Shown here piece after piece: positions 1 through 11,024 of a DNA stretch of 64,000 nucleotides; the stretch's first letter is position 1; each line of letters starts with the position of its first letter. The notes beneath the pieces are model-generated. The model was not told the origin of the DNA and ran no database searches. It saw only the letters and a program-made list of their open reading frames with translations. Source of the DNA: Chaenocephalus aceratus (lineage: Eukaryota > Chordata > Actinopteri > Perciformes > Channichthyidae); NCBI GenBank assembly GCA_023974075.1, contig CM043799.1:5008928-5072927 (forward strand), read 5' to 3'. The position numbers and the translations under genes are program-made.

Positions 1-139
1 GCAGTGAGTTGTGCAAACATGTAGCAATACATACAAAAAGTGAAGACATTTTATAGGAAAAAAAATACCATCAGCAAAGTATTGTGATCAAATAATTATG
101 CCGGAGATGGCCCACCGTGCATTGTTTCTGATACAGTAC

Positions 140-570
140 TGTCACAAACGAGCTGAGGACCAAAATGCAGAACACGGGAAACCAGGGATAGTCGGTAATC
201 AGCTTTATTGAAGGCAATAGGCTGGTAGGAGACAAAACGGCAGATAGTAGGCAAAGGGCTGGTCGGGGACAGGCGAGGGTTCCAGGAGAAAGCAGGACGG
301 GAGTCGCAGGTACAGAACGGGTCAGGGAGCAGGCGAGGCAGGCTGGTCAGGGACAGGCAGGGTCGAAACCGGGAGAGCAATCTGGAAGGTAATGCGGGAA
401 AGACTGGCATGCTGCAAAGTACGATCTGGCACTGAGGTGAAGGTGAAGTGGGCCTAAATACTAATGGAGCTGATGGGTGCAACAGAGTGAGAGAGAGACA
501 GGGTGTGACTACCAGGTGACTAAGGAAAGTTAATGCAGAAAATAGGTGAGTGAGAAAGCAAACTGTGACA
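140..570 (-). repeat. 3' LTR of the chromovirus
   Basis: 431 bp, beginning TGTCACAG and ending TTTGTGACA when read on the minus strand. It matches the copy at 5217-5647 over its whole length by eye. The polypurine tract lies directly beside it at 571-584, which marks it as the 3' copy. Confidence 0.95.
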
Positions 571-584
571 GAACCCCCCCCTTA
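571..584 (-). other. Polypurine tract of the chromovirus
   Basis: Read on the minus strand, an A/G-only run with eight consecutive G abuts the 3' LTR boundary. This is the usual plus-strand DNA priming site of LTR retrotransposons. Confidence 0.8.
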
Positions 585-712
585 ATGGACGGCTCCTGAC
601 GTCTAAGAAAATTTCTTGGAGAGAAAAAAAAATATATATATATATATATATCTAAGAAGAATAGACAAAAACCCTACAGACACAGGGTGGAAGGTGGAGG
701 TATGGGGAAAGG
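585..712 (-). other. 3' untranslated spacer with (TA)n tract
   Basis: This stretch lies between the pol stop and the polypurine tract. It holds a (TA)n run at about 632-651 beside a poly-A run. No gene is seen. Confidence 0.6.
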
Positions 713-3700
713 CTAATACTCATCTGAGAATGCTCTCTCGGTTTCTCCCTCCTGGAAATCCTCGTCCCCCTCGACTGATGACGCCTCCCCCTCCCCCTCG
801 ACGAAGCCTCTGGTCTGTAGTGGACGAGTGCCCCCTGGCTTAACGCCTGGTTGAGCGTGGGTCCTAGAAGGCTGCTCCGGGTAACGCAGGTGGAAGTCTC
901 GGATGAGTTGAGGGTTGAGGATATGACGAGCAGGAATCCACTGCCTCTCCTCGGGACCATAGCCCTCCCAGTCCACCAAATATTGCACCCCTCTTCCTCT
1001 GCGACGGGAACGGAGTAGACGACGAAGGGTGTAGGTAGGGCCCCCATCGATCATCCTAGGGGGTGGTGGTGGAGGGGCGGCGGGAATCATAGGACTCTCC
1101 CGGACAGGTTTAATCCTGGAAACGTGGAAGGTGGGATGGATCTTCATGTTCCGGGGCAAACTCAGTCGAACTGCTGCGGGGTTAATGACCTTGACAATCT
1201 CGAAGGGTCCAATAAACCTGGGCGCTAACTTCTTAGACTCCACCCGAAGGGGAATGTTCTGAGTGGAAAGCCACACACTCTGGCCTACCTGGTACACAGG
1301 TGCCTTGGTGCGTCGGCGGTTCGCTGATGTGGCGTACCGGTTAGCAGACTGAAGCAGAGTTGTTCGAGCCTGCCTCCAAGTCCTCCGACAACGTCTGATG
1401 AAAGCCTGGACAGACGGACAGGTAACCTCCTTCTCCAATGCAGAGAACAATGGGGGTTGAAAACCGTATGCACACTGAAAAGGGGAAAGACCAGTAGCGG
1501 AACTGATGAGGGTGTTGTGGGCATACTCCACCCACAGGAGTTGTTTTGACCAGGTTGTGGGATGATCGGAAGCCATGCAGCGGAGAGTGGTCTCCATCTC
1601 CTGATTCTTCCGTTCGGTCTGGCCATTGGCCTGTGGGTGGAACCCGGAGGTGAGACTGACCGTCGCCCCGATCAGTTCACAAAACTCCCTCCAAAACACA
1701 GAGGTGAACTGGGGCCCCCGGTCGGAAACCACATCAGTCGCCAGTCCGTGAATGCGAAAAACGTGGATAAGAATCAGTTCTGCCGTCTCCTTAGCTGACG
1801 GGATCTTAGGCAGGGGTACGAAATGAGCCATCTTACTAAACCGATCTACCACCGTCAAGATGGCAGTATGTCCGTGGGACGGTGGTAGACCAGTCACAAA
1901 GTCCAATGAAATATGTGACCAAGGGCGACGTGGGACCGGTAATGGATGAAGGAGTCCCGCTGGCGCTTGGTGAGATGGTTTGTGCCGATTGCACACAGGA
2001 CAGGCGTTCACAAACTCCCGAGTGTCAGCCTCCAGCGTGGCCCACCAGAACCGTTCTAGAACCCTCCCCTTGGTACGTTGAATTCCAGGGTGGCAGGAAA
2101 GTCTGGATCTGTGAGCCCACTGAAGCACCTCAGCCCTCAAAACCTGAGGCACAAACAAACGGTTGAGAGGACAAGAACTCGGACCGGGTTGGTCCACCAA
2201 AGCGGTCTTAACCCTCTCCTCAATCTCCCAAGTGAGAACGCCGATCACCCGAGGAGCAGGGAGAATAGTGTCCGGAATACCCCAGTTGTCTCCCCCCCTC
2301 TCGAACTGCCGGGACAAAGCGTCGGCCTTAACGTTGCGGGAGCCCGGGTGGTAGGAGAGGAAAAAATTAAACCGGGTAAAAAATAACGACCACCTGGCTT
2401 GTCGGGAATTCAGTCTTTGGGCCGACCTGATGTATTCCAGGTTCTTATGGTCGGTCCAAACCTGAAATGGTTGTTCTGTCCCCTCAAGCCAGTGTCGCCA
2501 CTCCTCCAACGCCAACTTGACTGCTAGAAGCTCCCGATTCCCCACGTCATAGTTCCTCTCCGCCGGACTCAATCTCCTCGAAAAGAAAGCACAGGGATGG
2601 AGCTTCTGGTTCTCACCAGAACGTTGCGACAGGATGGCCCCCACCCCAACGTCAGAAGCATCCACCTCCACCACCAACTGACCAGCAGGATCTGGTACCT
2701 GCAGGATAGGAGCCGATGTAAACCGGCCCTTGAGGTCCTGAAAAGCCTCCTCGGCTGCAGGGGACCATCGGAACGTCACCTTGGACGAGGTCAGGGCGGT
2801 GAGCGGGGCGGCCACGGTGCTGTAGCCACGGATGAACCGTCTGTAAAAGTTGGCGAATCCCAGGAAACGCTGCAGCTCCTTCCGGGAATCAGGGACCCGC
2901 CACGAAGTAACCGCTGAAACCTTAGCAGGATCCATCTCCACACTTCCTTGACCCACGATGTAGCCGAGAAAGGCGACCGAGGAAGTGTGAAACTCGCACT
3001 TCTCCGTCTTGACAAACAGCGAGTTCTCCAGAAGTCTCTGGAGGACCGTCTGGACATGATGGACGTGTTCCTTGAGGTTCCTTGAAAAGATCAAAATGTC
3101 ATCCAGATAAACAAAAACATAACGATCCAACATGTCCCGGAGTACGTCGTTCACCAATGCTTGGAAAACTGCAGGGGCATTGGTAAGTCCAAATGGCATC
3201 ACCAGGTACTCGTAATGTCCTGAAGAGGTGTTGAAGGCGGTCTTCCATTCGTCCCCCTCCCGGATTCGTACCAGGTGATACGCGTTTCGTAGATCCAGCT
3301 TAGTGAAGATAGTAGCCCCCTGTAGTAACTCGAATGCTGACGAGATGAGTGGCAAGGGATAACGATTCTTCACCGTGACGTCGTTCAGGCCCCGATAGTC
3401 AATGCAGGGTCTCAGGGTCTTGTCCTTCTTCGCCACAAAAAAAAAACCTGCTCCTGCGGGTGATGTGGAAGGATGAATAATTCCTGCAGCCAGAGAGTCA
3501 TTGATGTAAGTCTCCATGGACCTCCTCTCTGGTGCTGAAAGTGAGTACAACCGGGCCTTGGGTGGAACTGCTCCTGGATGTAGCTCAATGGCGCAGTCAT
3601 AGGGCCGATGAGGTGGGAGAGATGTCGCCTTAGCCTTGCTAAAAACCTCCTTAAAGTCCAAATATTCTGCCGGAACCCCTGTGACATCCGGAACCAGGTT

Positions 3701-4231
3701 CATATCCACAGATAGTTGAGGTGCCGAAGCCTGCTTGAGGCAAACCTGATGACAGGAGGAACTCCAACCTAAGATAGACCCAGTTGCCCAGTCAATGTTT
3801 GGGTTGTGGCGGCGGAGCCACGGATAGCCCAAAATCAGAGGGATTTGGGGGGACCGTAGCACATGAAACTGGATTGTCTCATGGTGGTTCCCCGACATGA
3901 GCATATGTACCGGCGTAGTCTGGTGCGTCACCGTTCCCAGTAGGTGACCATCCAAAGCATTAGCCGGTACCGGCTGGAGCAACCGAACCTGTTGGATGCC
4001 CAGCTGTAGTGCGAGCTCCTCGTCAATGATGCTAACATCTGATCCGGAGTCGATAAAAACAGCCAGAGCCTGAGATTTGCCTGTCAGGAGGAGTTGAGCA
4101 TGGCACAAGGGTCTTAGATTGGGGATCAGCTCAGAGGTTTGGCCCACCAGTATACTCCCCATTACTGATGAGCTCTGCCTTTTACCGGACAACGGGAAAC
4201 CATATGTCCAGCCTGACCACAGTAAAGGCAA
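713..4231 (-). CDS. pol: Chromovirus Pol polyprotein (PR-RT-RNaseH-IN-chromodomain)
   Basis: About 1172 residues from the first Met; the true start is probably by frameshift from gag. In order: an aspartic protease near residue 62 with the DSGSD active-site motif; a reverse transcriptase with motif A (KLDLRNAYH) and the YLDD box; a Ty3-type RNase H (VDASDVGVG); an integrase with an HHCC finger ([10 protein letters not shown] ... CPVCNRHK), a catalytic core with LDFVTG and SDRGPQF, and the third acidic residue in [10 protein letters not shown]; and a chromodomain near the C terminus (YLVDWEGYG). All catalytic residues I looked for are present and no stop interrupts the frame. It copies the element RNA into DNA and integrates it; the chromodomain is known in related elements to bind histone tails. 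The pol frame lies -1 to gag and overlaps its end by at least 70 bp. Confidence 0.93.
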   Translation of the reverse strand: MPLLWSGWTYGFPLSGKRQSSSVMGSILVGQTSELIPNLRPLCHAQLLLTGKSQALAVFIDSGSDVSIIDEELALQLGIQQVRLLQPVPANALDGHLLGTVTHQTTPVHMLMSGNHHETIQFHVLRSPQIPLILGYPWLRRHNPNIDWATGSILGWSSSCHQVCLKQASAPQLSVDMNLVPDVTGVPAEYLDFKEVFSKAKATSLPPHRPYDCAIELHPGAVPPKARLYSLSAPERRSMETYINDSLAAGIIHPSTSPAGAGFFFVAKKDKTLRPCIDYRGLNDVTVKNRYPLPLISSAFELLQGATIFTKLDLRNAYHLVRIREGDEWKTAFNTSSGHYEYLVMPFGLTNAPAVFQALVNDVLRDMLDRYVFVYLDDILIFSRNLKEHVHHVQTVLQRLLENSLFVKTEKCEFHTSSVAFLGYIVGQGSVEMDPAKVSAVTSWRVPDSRKELQRFLGFANFYRRFIRGYSTVAAPLTALTSSKVTFRWSPAAEEAFQDLKGRFTSAPILQVPDPAGQLVVEVDASDVGVGAILSQRSGENQKLHPCAFFSRRLSPAERNYDVGNRELLAVKLALEEWRHWLEGTEQPFQVWTDHKNLEYIRSAQRLNSRQARWSLFFTRFNFFLSYHPGSRNVKADALSRQFERGGDNWGIPDTILPAPRVIGVLTWEIEERVKTALVDQPGPSSCPLNRLFVPQVLRAEVLQWAHRSRLSCHPGIQRTKGRVLERFWWATLEADTREFVNACPVCNRHKPSHQAPAGLLHPLPVPRRPWSHISLDFVTGLPPSHGHTAILTVVDRFSKMAHFVPLPKIPSAKETAELILIHVFRIHGLATDVVSDRGPQFTSVFWREFCELIGATVSLTSGFHPQANGQTERKNQEMETTLRCMASDHPTTWSKQLLWVEYAHNTLISSATGLSPFQCAYGFQPPLFSALEKEVTCPSVQAFIRRCRRTWRQARTTLLQSANRYATSANRRRTKAPVYQVGQSVWLSTQNIPLRVESKKLAPRFIGPFEIVKVINPAAVRLSLPRNMKIHPTFHVSRIKPVRESPMIPAAPPPPPPRMIDGGPTYTLRRLLRSRRRGRGVQYLVDWEGYGPEERQWIPARHILNPQLIRDFHLRYPEQPSRTHAQPGVKPGGTRPLQTRGFVEGEGEASSVEGDEDFQEGETERAFSDEY

Positions 4232-5199
4232 AGATTACCTCTTCGACGTAACTCCCTCTCCTCAGAGGTAAGACTGGTACGACCCACTTGCATGGGCTCA
4301 ACCTCCCCGTACCGTGAGTCAGAGTAGGAATGGGAATTCTCCGCCAAAACCGGAAGTCGAAATCTCCCAGAAACCGGAAGTTGTTGTCGCGAGCAGCGGC
4401 CCGCCGCTCGCGTCTGTTGCTCTCCTCTCCGGGTCTGGATTCGTCTGTCAATCCGAGAGGTGAGCTCAATCAACCCATCCAAGGAAGCAGGGAGATCATA
4501 GGAAACCAGCTCATCTCTCATATAATCCGCTAATCCTCTCAGAAATGCGTCACACTGCGCCGGCTCGTTCCAGCTGCTGTGGCGGCTGCTGGTGCGGAAG
4601 TCAATAGCGTAATCCACCACCGTGCCGGAACCCTGGCTCAAACTCAGCAGCCCCCCGGCAGTGTCGGGACCCAGACGAACGGAACCGAACACCTTCCGCA
4701 TCTCCGCGGAAAATGCAACAAAAGAGGCGCAGGCTGACGTCTGCTGCTCCCACTCTGCAGTTCCCCATAACCGGGCTCTTCCCGTCAGATGATTAACGGT
4801 GAAAGCTACCCGAGCCGCCTCGGAGGCGAAGGTGTGTGGCTGCAGTGAAAACAATATGGAACAGTTTGTGAGAAAAGGACTGCATCCCTCCGGCTCACCA
4901 GCGTAGCGTTCCGGCGTTCCCACACGAGGCTCCGGAGCGTATCCCGTCGGGCCAAGGGCTGGAGCGAGCATCGGAGCTGCGGGCGGAGGGGCGGTAGCAG
5001 CCATGGTAGCAGTTAGCTGTTGTACCGTGGCGACCATCTGTTGCATCTGGGAGGTAAGGTAATCCAGCATTTGTCCCTGGGTTGAGGTTGCCTGGTGGGT
5101 CTCGGTAGCTAAGGTAGCTATCGTGACCTCCTGTCTTTGGATGGCATCCTCAACCCTTTCAAAGCGGTCTCTAGGAGACCCGGTGTTTGCTTGGTCCAT
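4162..5199 (-). CDS. gag: Chromovirus Gag protein
   Basis: 345 codons from the ATG at 5199, which begins [20 protein letters not shown] chose this start because it lies just downstream of the 5' LTR; the frame also stays open backwards through the LTR, but that part is untranslated leader. The N-terminal part is coiled-coil-like, followed by a Pro/Ala-rich stretch, a capsid-like region ([16 protein letters not shown]) and a C-terminal CX2CX4HX4C zinc knuckle ([14 protein letters not shown]) for RNA packaging. It ends TAA and overlaps pol. Confidence 0.9.
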   Translation of the reverse strand: MDQANTGSPRDRFERVEDAIQRQEVTIATLATETHQATSTQGQMLDYLTSQMQQMVATVQQLTATMAATAPPPAAPMLAPALGPTGYAPEPRVGTPERYAGEPEGCSPFLTNCSILFSLQPHTFASEAARVAFTVNHLTGRARLWGTAEWEQQTSACASFVAFSAEMRKVFGSVRLGPDTAGGLLSLSQGSGTVVDYAIDFRTSSRHSSWNEPAQCDAFLRGLADYMRDELVSYDLPASLDGLIELTSRIDRRIQTRRGEQQTRAAGRCSRQQLPVSGRFRLPVLAENSHSYSDSRYGEVEPMQVGRTSLTSEERELRRRGNLCLYCGQAGHMVSRCPVKGRAHQ

Positions 5200-5216
5200 T
5201 TCTGGCCAGATCGTTC

Positions 5217-5647
5217 TGTCACAAACGAGCTGAGGACCAAAATGCAGAACACGGGAAACCAGGGATAGTCGGTAATCAGCTTTATTGAAGGCAATAGGCT
5301 GGTAGGAGACAAAACGGCAGATAGTAGGCAAAGGGCTGGTCGGGGACAGGCGAGGGTTCCAGGAGAAAGCAGGACGGGAGTCGCAGGTACAGAACGGGTC
5401 AGGGAGCAGGCGAGGCAGGCTGGTCAGGGACAGGCAGGGTCGAAACCGGGAGAGCAATCTGGAAGGTAATGCGGGAAAGACTGGCATGCTGCAAAGTACG
5501 ATCTGGCACTGAGGTGAAGGTGAAGTGGGCCTAAATACTAATGGAGCTGATGGGTGCAACAGAGTGAGAGAGAGACAGGGTGTGACTACCAGGTGACTAA
5601 GGAAAGTTAATGCAGAAAATAGGTGAGTGAGAAAGCAAACTGTGACA
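5217..5647 (-). repeat. 5' LTR of the chromovirus
   Basis: 431-bp direct repeat identical by eye to 140-570. The gag ATG is 18 bp inside it. The internal sequence right after the LTR (minus strand) contains TCTGGCCAGA, but I could not assign a primer-binding tRNA. Confidence 0.95.
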
Positions 5648-5652
5648 AGTAC

Positions 5653-6081
5653 ATAGCTTGACATGTTATTTATTAAGTGTTTACCGCTAGAACAGTGCCA
5701 TTATATGTATTATATATATATGACAACTTTACTCTAAGTTCCAGCAGACATCCAGCTGAATACACAGACACACACGATACGGTGACACGTGTGCCGGAGA
5801 ATATAGGTTGGGACTTTTCACGTGTGCCTTTTTCTGATACTTTGTGAGTTCCCTGACACACCGGGCACACATATTTATGTATAAAAGACACACAGTTCTC
5901 CAGCTGCACCGTTCAGGATCCCAGCATCTGCATGTAAACGCACGATGGCGCACACAGCAGCAACCTCAGACAGCGATGACAGTTTAATTTTGAACGTGTC
6001 TGAGAGCTCATATGAGGCTGAAGGATCGGTTTATGTTGTATCTGTTAGAAGTTTAGGAATTAGGTGCGTCAATATGGGCGA
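5653..6081 (+). pseudogene. Small TATA-plus-ORF unit split by Rex3
   Basis: A TATAAAAG box (about 5879-5886) lies some 60 bp before an ATG at 5945. The ORF starts MAHTAATSDSDDSLILNVSE, acidic and Ser-rich. It runs to the Rex3 insertion at 6082. After the element (from 6780) the original frame would close within a few codons. I do not recognise the protein. It may be the first exon of a multicopy or transposon-linked gene; the TATA box and ORF are seen, the gene is inferred. Confidence 0.3.
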
Positions 6082-6768
6082 GGAAAGGAAACCGATGGAC
6101 TGTTCACTCCAAGTAGGGAATGAGTCCTTACCCCAAGTGAAGGAGTTCAAGTATCTCGGGGTCTTGTTCTCGAGTGAGGGATCAATGGAGCGTGAGATGG
6201 GCCGGAGAATCGGAGCAGCGGGAGCGGTATTGCAGTCGCTTTACCGCACCGTTGTGACGAAAAGGGAGCTGAGCCGGAAGGCAAAGCTCTCTGTCTACCG
6301 GGCCATTTTCGTTCCTACCCTCACCTATGGTCATGAAGGATGGGTCATGACCGAAAGAACGAGATCGCGGATACAAGCGGCCGAGATGGGTTTCCTCCGC
6401 CGGGTGGCTGGTGTCTCCCTTAGAGATAAGGTGAGAAGTTCGGTCATCAGGGAGGGACTCGGAGTTGAGCCGCTCCTCCTTCGCGTCGAAAGAAGCCAGT
6501 TGAGGTGGTTCGGGCACCTAGTTAGGATGCCACCTGGGCGCCTCCCTAGGGAGGTGTTCCAGGCACGTCCAGCTGGGAAGAGACCAAGGGGTAGACCTAG
6601 GACCAGGTGGAGGGATTATATCTCTTCGCTGGCCTGGGAGCGCCTTGGGATCCCCCAGTCAGAGCTGGTTGATGTCGCCAGGGAAAAGAAAGTTTGGGGC
6701 TCTCTGCTGGAACTGCTACCCCCGCGACCCGACCACGGATAAGCGGGAGAAGATGGATGGATGGATGG
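6082..6768 (+). mobile_element. 5'-truncated Rex3 LINE (RTE clade)
   Basis: It encodes the C-terminal part of a Rex3 protein and ends in a (GATG)n tail at 6752-6768, the known Rex3 3' end. An 11-bp target duplication AATATGGGCGA is present at 6071-6081 and 6769-6779, so the limits are exact to a few bases. Similarity to the Rex3 copy at 49.1-52.5 kb starts at about 6086. Confidence 0.9.
6086..6742 (+). pseudogene. Rex3 ORF C-terminal fragment
   Basis: An open frame of about 219 codons with KEFKYLGVLFSSEG, the arginine-rich RPRGRPRTRWRDYISSLAWE and the end LLPPRPDHG. It lies downstream of the RT catalytic boxes, so it has no enzyme activity. It is fused in frame to the upstream host ORF (5945-6081), producing a 265-codon reading frame that is an accident of insertion. 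Confidence 0.85.
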
Positions 6769-6796
6769 AATATGGGCGATCATATGGTCATGTAGC

Positions 6797-7913
6797 CAGT
6801 GGTGGAATGGGACTAAAAATCATCCCGGGACTCTCGACCGGCCCACTTCGGTACCGCTAGTAAATTGTCAACGGGGGGAGTGGGGGATGTCAGGGGCGGC
6901 GGGTGCTGTAGGCTAGGGAAGGCTAAGCCTTCCCAAATATTTGTGTCACTGCATCCTGGTAAAATAAAAATATAATGTATAATGTCTGTGTCTTTGACAT
7001 TAGCGCTGCTAGCCACCTGTGCACTACGAAGCCAGTTCAACATATCCTGGATATGTTTGAGTAGCAAACAAACTAACAACAACAAACTAACAAACGAGAT
7101 CTCGCTAAGCGGTCCTACGACGCTGGTTATCAAATCGGTAAATCAAGCCAGGGTTTCTCTCACCAGCTGAGAGCACGTTCACGTGAAAGGGGCGGGGTTA
7201 GCTACATTTGACCAATCACAAACAGGGACAAGTGTACTGACAGCGCAGCGTCATACTTCATTAATGAAAAGTAAACTAATATTAGACAAATATGAGCTTT
7301 AAACATCCATGACTTGAACATATAATCCAGGATACAAGCCACAGAGCTGCACCTGCAAGGTGAATACAGAACAACTGGTTAAAAAATAACTAGGCCTACC
7401 GAGTGTTTGAAAGCGTATAGTTTTATGATATCACTGCCCCACTAAGACACGAGTGGATCTGACTTTAATTACATTTGACTCGAGTCAACATAATGTGTTG
7501 CTTAAAATAATACTTCTGCATACAGTATGTGACACTGTAAGTGTTGCACGGCCAGATACGGCTGGAGAAGCTGACTCAGATAAGGAAATATATGATATTA
7601 TATGATCGATGATCTGATTGATGATGTAATATGAATGATAAGTGCGACACGTCGGCGTCTTCTCTGCATACGGCAGTTTAAACTGTATTTCCTTTATCCT
7701 GTAATATGACTTGAGAGATTTAAACTCCGCACACTGAGTTGATCTCTTTTCTATAGACGCCGGAGGCGGGCAGCGTCAGGTAAAAGAAGTTATTTAGCCT
7801 TCCCAAACCTGAGCCTCACACGCCGCCTATGGGGGATGTGCTAGTGATTTATCCGACCGGCCCACTTCGGTACCGGCGCATCGGGATTCGTCCCGATGAC
7901 CAGTCCGCCACTG
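6797..7913. mobile_element. hAT-like non-autonomous element (outer)
   Basis: Begins CAGTGGTGGA and ends TCCGCCACTG, which are inverted termini of hAT style. CGGCCCACTTCGGTACCG occurs near both ends. Candidate 8-bp flanks CATGTAGC and CACCCAGC agree at only 5 of 8 bases, so the limits are less certain. The segment GTCAACGGGGGGAG also recurs beyond the right end (about 7936), hinting at a local duplication. It has no coding capacity and is interrupted by the element at 6891-7831. Confidence 0.5.
6891..7831. mobile_element. hAT-type MITE (inner, 941 bp)
   Basis: Inverted termini CAGGGGCGGCGGGTG at the left and the complement of CATAGGCGGCGTGTG at the right. A perfect 8-bp target duplication GGGGATGT is at 6883-6890 and 7832-7839. 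The subterminal palindrome AAGGCTAAGCCTT lies near the left end. No ORF of note, so it is non-autonomous. Confidence 0.85.
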
Positions 7914-7992
7914 CACCCAGCCCACGTAAACGGTCAACGGGGGGAGCCTCGCTGCAGGGAAACGGTGGACCTAGTGTCCCGATCGGAGTGGG

Positions 7993-8013
7993 AATAATAA
8001 TAATAATAATAAT
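7993..8013. repeat. (AAT)n microsatellite
   Basis: Seven uninterrupted AAT triplets. Confidence 0.9.
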
Positions 8014-8069
8014 CCGTGCATTTTATCCATTAATTTTCCCAACATTGTGGTAAAAAAAACACACGTTTA

Positions 8070-8400
8070 ATCCATGTTGGTGTACAACTACAAAAAGCAT
8101 CGGTTTGTTTTCTCATCAGGAAATGCAGACCAGCTCAAACAAACGATTTTTAATCATCATCCTCACGATCATTTAATGGATCATATGTTCGCCGAATTGA
8201 CATGAAAGCACTAATAAATTTAGTTTCATCCACTTGAGTTTACAACTACAAAAATAATCGATTTGTTTTTATATCACATCCGACGGGAGGAAATTCAGCA
8301 GCTCTCACTACCGATTTGTAATCCTAATGTAATCATCATCTTCACCACGATCATTTATGTTTATGTCGCCGAATTGACATGAAAGCACTGACAAATATGA
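8070..8400. repeat. Imperfect tandem duplication, ~158-bp unit
   Basis: TACAACTACAAAAA recurs at 8083 and 8241, and GCCGAATTGACATGAAAGCA closes both units. The intervening sequence is similar but diverged. Nothing coding is seen. Confidence 0.75.
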
Positions 8401-8704
8401 ATATACTGTAGTAAACTTCATTAAAACGTTATTTAACGTGCCTAAACTCAGTAATTCACCATTTCTACGCACGACAACACACTTTGTCCGTGTTTGGCTC
8501 TCTCACCGCACAGTGAAGCGTTCCCGCATTGACGTCACTTCCGGCTTCCCCCAAAACTTCAAAATGAGTCGAAGGAATTTCCCCGCGATGTTCGAAATTA
8601 TTGATATTTATCGGAACGGTATCGCACCTTCTTTTTTAAACTGACGGTTCGAGATGACTAGACAAATATTTCATTGCACAACAGTTGTTGGGATGCTGTC
8701 ACAT

Positions 8705-8751
8705 GCTCTTTAAGTCGCTTTGGATAAAAGCAGCATGCAAATGAAATGTAA
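8705..8751 (+). repeat. LINE/SINE 3' tail fragment (L2-type)
   Basis: Contains TAAGTCGCTTTGGATAAAAG followed by an ATGAAATG-like end, a sequence common at the 3' end of teleost L2 LINEs and the SINEs that share their tail. Only the tail is left. Confidence 0.6.
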
Positions 8752-8797
8752 GTCTGGATTTAATGTCCTATTCTTTCACACACAGTGACGTCAGGAG

Positions 8798-8833
8798 CTA
8801 CCCACAATGCAACGCGTGCCATATATATATAAA
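8798..8833 (+). promoter_or_regulatory. Promoter-like segment: ZNF143-type motif plus TATA
   Basis: CTACCCACAATGCAACGCG (8798-8816) fits the ZNF143/Staf binding pattern (CCCAnnATGCAnnGCG core). A (TA)n-TAAATA box follows at 8821-8833. An ATG with an ORF lies 120 bp downstream at 8953. The motif is seen; promoter function is inferred. Confidence 0.4.
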
Positions 8834-8952
8834 TACGCCATTTTCCTGGAGGTGCTAATATCCTGGAGGTGCTAATATAAACAGCTAGCTAACATAGCCA
8901 GGCAGAGCGCACTAGGTTTTTTTTATGAATTAACGACCGAAGAAATCGCTGC

Positions 8953-9136
8953 ATGTCTTCGGATTACATCTCTGGACTTGAGGGGTGTGCTTTAGGTCGT
9001 TACCAGCGTAAACTAGAGCTGTGTGGGTTGTCCGATTGCCCTTACAGACTGCCTGCAGATGTATGGAAAAACGACTCTCGAAAGTGGCCTTCGGTCGATT
9101 TTGGCAGCATCTACGTCTATCTTCTGGAAACACCAG
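8953..9136 (+). CDS. Possible first exon of a YqaJ-type transposon-linked gene
   Basis: The frame begins MSSDYISGLEGCALGRYQRK and continues LELCGLSDCPYRLPADVWKN up to LETPG, where CAG|GTGAAT gives a good splice donor at 9137. The CPYRLPADVW...DFGSIYVYLLETPG pattern resembles N-terminal regions of multicopy fish proteins that carry a YqaJ nuclease domain. That match is from memory and weak. No second exon is found in the window, so this is an orphan exon or a truncated copy. Confidence 0.35.
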
Positions 9137-9940
<804 letters not shown>

Positions 9941-10064
9941 AAGAAAAGCATTCAAGAATATAAAGTGGAAGGCATCAGGATTCAAGGTTGTATCTCAGGC
10001 TGCACGGTAATAAGAAAACAGAAACTGTAAGCTTATGATCTGGCTTCCCTTATCATATTTTGAA

Positions 10065-10335
10065 GTCTTTCCTCATGAAAGACATGGATGTATAAAGAGA
10101 ACTGGACAACAGTGTTGAAGGCGGTCCCTTGTTCATTCCTATTAAAGTTGCTCATTAGTACATAAACCACAAATAGCCTCACTGTATTTACAAAAAGTAG
10201 TCGGACCATCCCTGGACTTGAGCCCAATGAGCATGCCCACTTTCCTCAAGTTCCGCCTCCAATCCGCTCCGTCACATCTGGTCTCGGCTTATTCAAATGA
10301 ATGGGGAGGAAAAAGAACTCTATTCAGCTTTTAGC
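10065..10335. repeat. Unclassified dispersed repeat, copy 1
   Basis: Shares blocks with 27965-28255 in the same order and orientation: GTTCATTC-TAT-AAAGTTGCTCA, GCCTCCAAT-CTCC, TCT/CGATCTCGGCT and CAAATGAA-GGA. Divergence is moderate. No ORF and no clear terminal repeats; it could be a MITE or SINE. Confidence 0.6.
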
Positions 10336-10444
10336 ACATTTGACAATTGTTATGACCTAATGGTTTATGAGGAATATTAAAGTGTTTGTTCTGTGAAGCT
10401 GATTTACCTTCTTTTGTTATGCTACATGCTAGCTGGTTTGATGC

Positions 10445-11024
10445 TAGCTAGTTCAGGGGGGGCGAGATGATTTCAGAATCCTCTTGATGTGACCCCTGAG
10501 GTGTTTTTTTTATTAGTATTATTATTTGTATTATTAATAATAACGTGTGCATAGACACTTTTTATTATTTAAGTCTGTTTAATAGGTAAGGGGGGCAAAT
10601 AAAGGAATTTTTTTTATTCTGCGCACCTGCTGGAGCAATGCTGGGAAAAAAGAGAGGACTAAAAGCAAGAGTCTTACAAGTGGTGCCCCACGTTAACTGT
10701 ACACACTGTATTATCCACAGAGAAGCTCTAGCGAGTAAAACGCTCGACCCAGAGCTTCAAGTGTTCTTGAGACGGCGATACAAATGGTCAACTACATCAA
10801 ATCACGTCCACTCAATACCAGGCTGTTCGCCAGTCTCTGCAACGAACTGGCGTCCAAATATCATATTTAGACTTTTTTTTTTTTACATATAATTGTCTCT
10901 ACATTATAATAAAATATAAAAAATAATTGATTAATTAATTTGAATCCAAATTCAAGTTAGTAGCTATTAAAGGCATAACAAGACAGAAATGTTTAATTGT
11001 TTCTAAAAAGGTTGGGAACCACTG
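10445..11024 (+). mobile_element. hAT-Charlie-type remnant
   Basis: The right end AAAGGTTGGGAACCACTG (to 11024) is a typical hAT terminus (CAGTGGTTCCCAACC inverted). The left end is not clear; CAGGGGGGGCGAG near 10455 is a weak candidate. It carries a transposase fragment (next entry). Confidence 0.55.
10638..10865 (+). pseudogene. ZBED5/FAM200-like hAT transposase fragment
   Basis: One frame gives HVNCTHCIIHREALASKTLD. After a shift at about 10785 another frame gives VNYIKSRPLNTRLFASLCNE followed by LASKY. These blocks in this order are characteristic of the hAT transposase family that gave ZBED5 and FAM200 (established knowledge). A frameshift and missing ends make it non-functional. Confidence 0.65.

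Larger units (their letters stand above)
140..5647 (-). mobile_element. Complete Ty3/gypsy chromovirus-type LTR retrotransposon
   Basis: The element is bounded by two 431-bp LTRs that look identical base for base and is flanked by the 5-bp target duplication AGTAC (135-139 and 5648-5652). On the minus strand the order is 5' LTR, gag, pol, polypurine tract, 3' LTR. Pol has protease, reverse transcriptase, RNase H, integrase and a C-terminal chromodomain in one open frame, which is the chromovirus order (established knowledge). No stop interrupts gag or pol. Identical LTRs plus open frames mean a very recent insertion. I recognise the class, not the exact family name. Confidence 0.95.

Noticed and set aside
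1562..2917. Plus-strand ORFs opposite the chromovirus pol
   Set aside because: Antisense shadows of an intact coding region with no motif of their own.
5200..5664. Extension of the gag frame back through the 5' LTR
   Set aside because: LTR sequence upstream of the gag ATG is promoter and leader; the open frame there is by chance and also appears in the 3' LTR (96-482).
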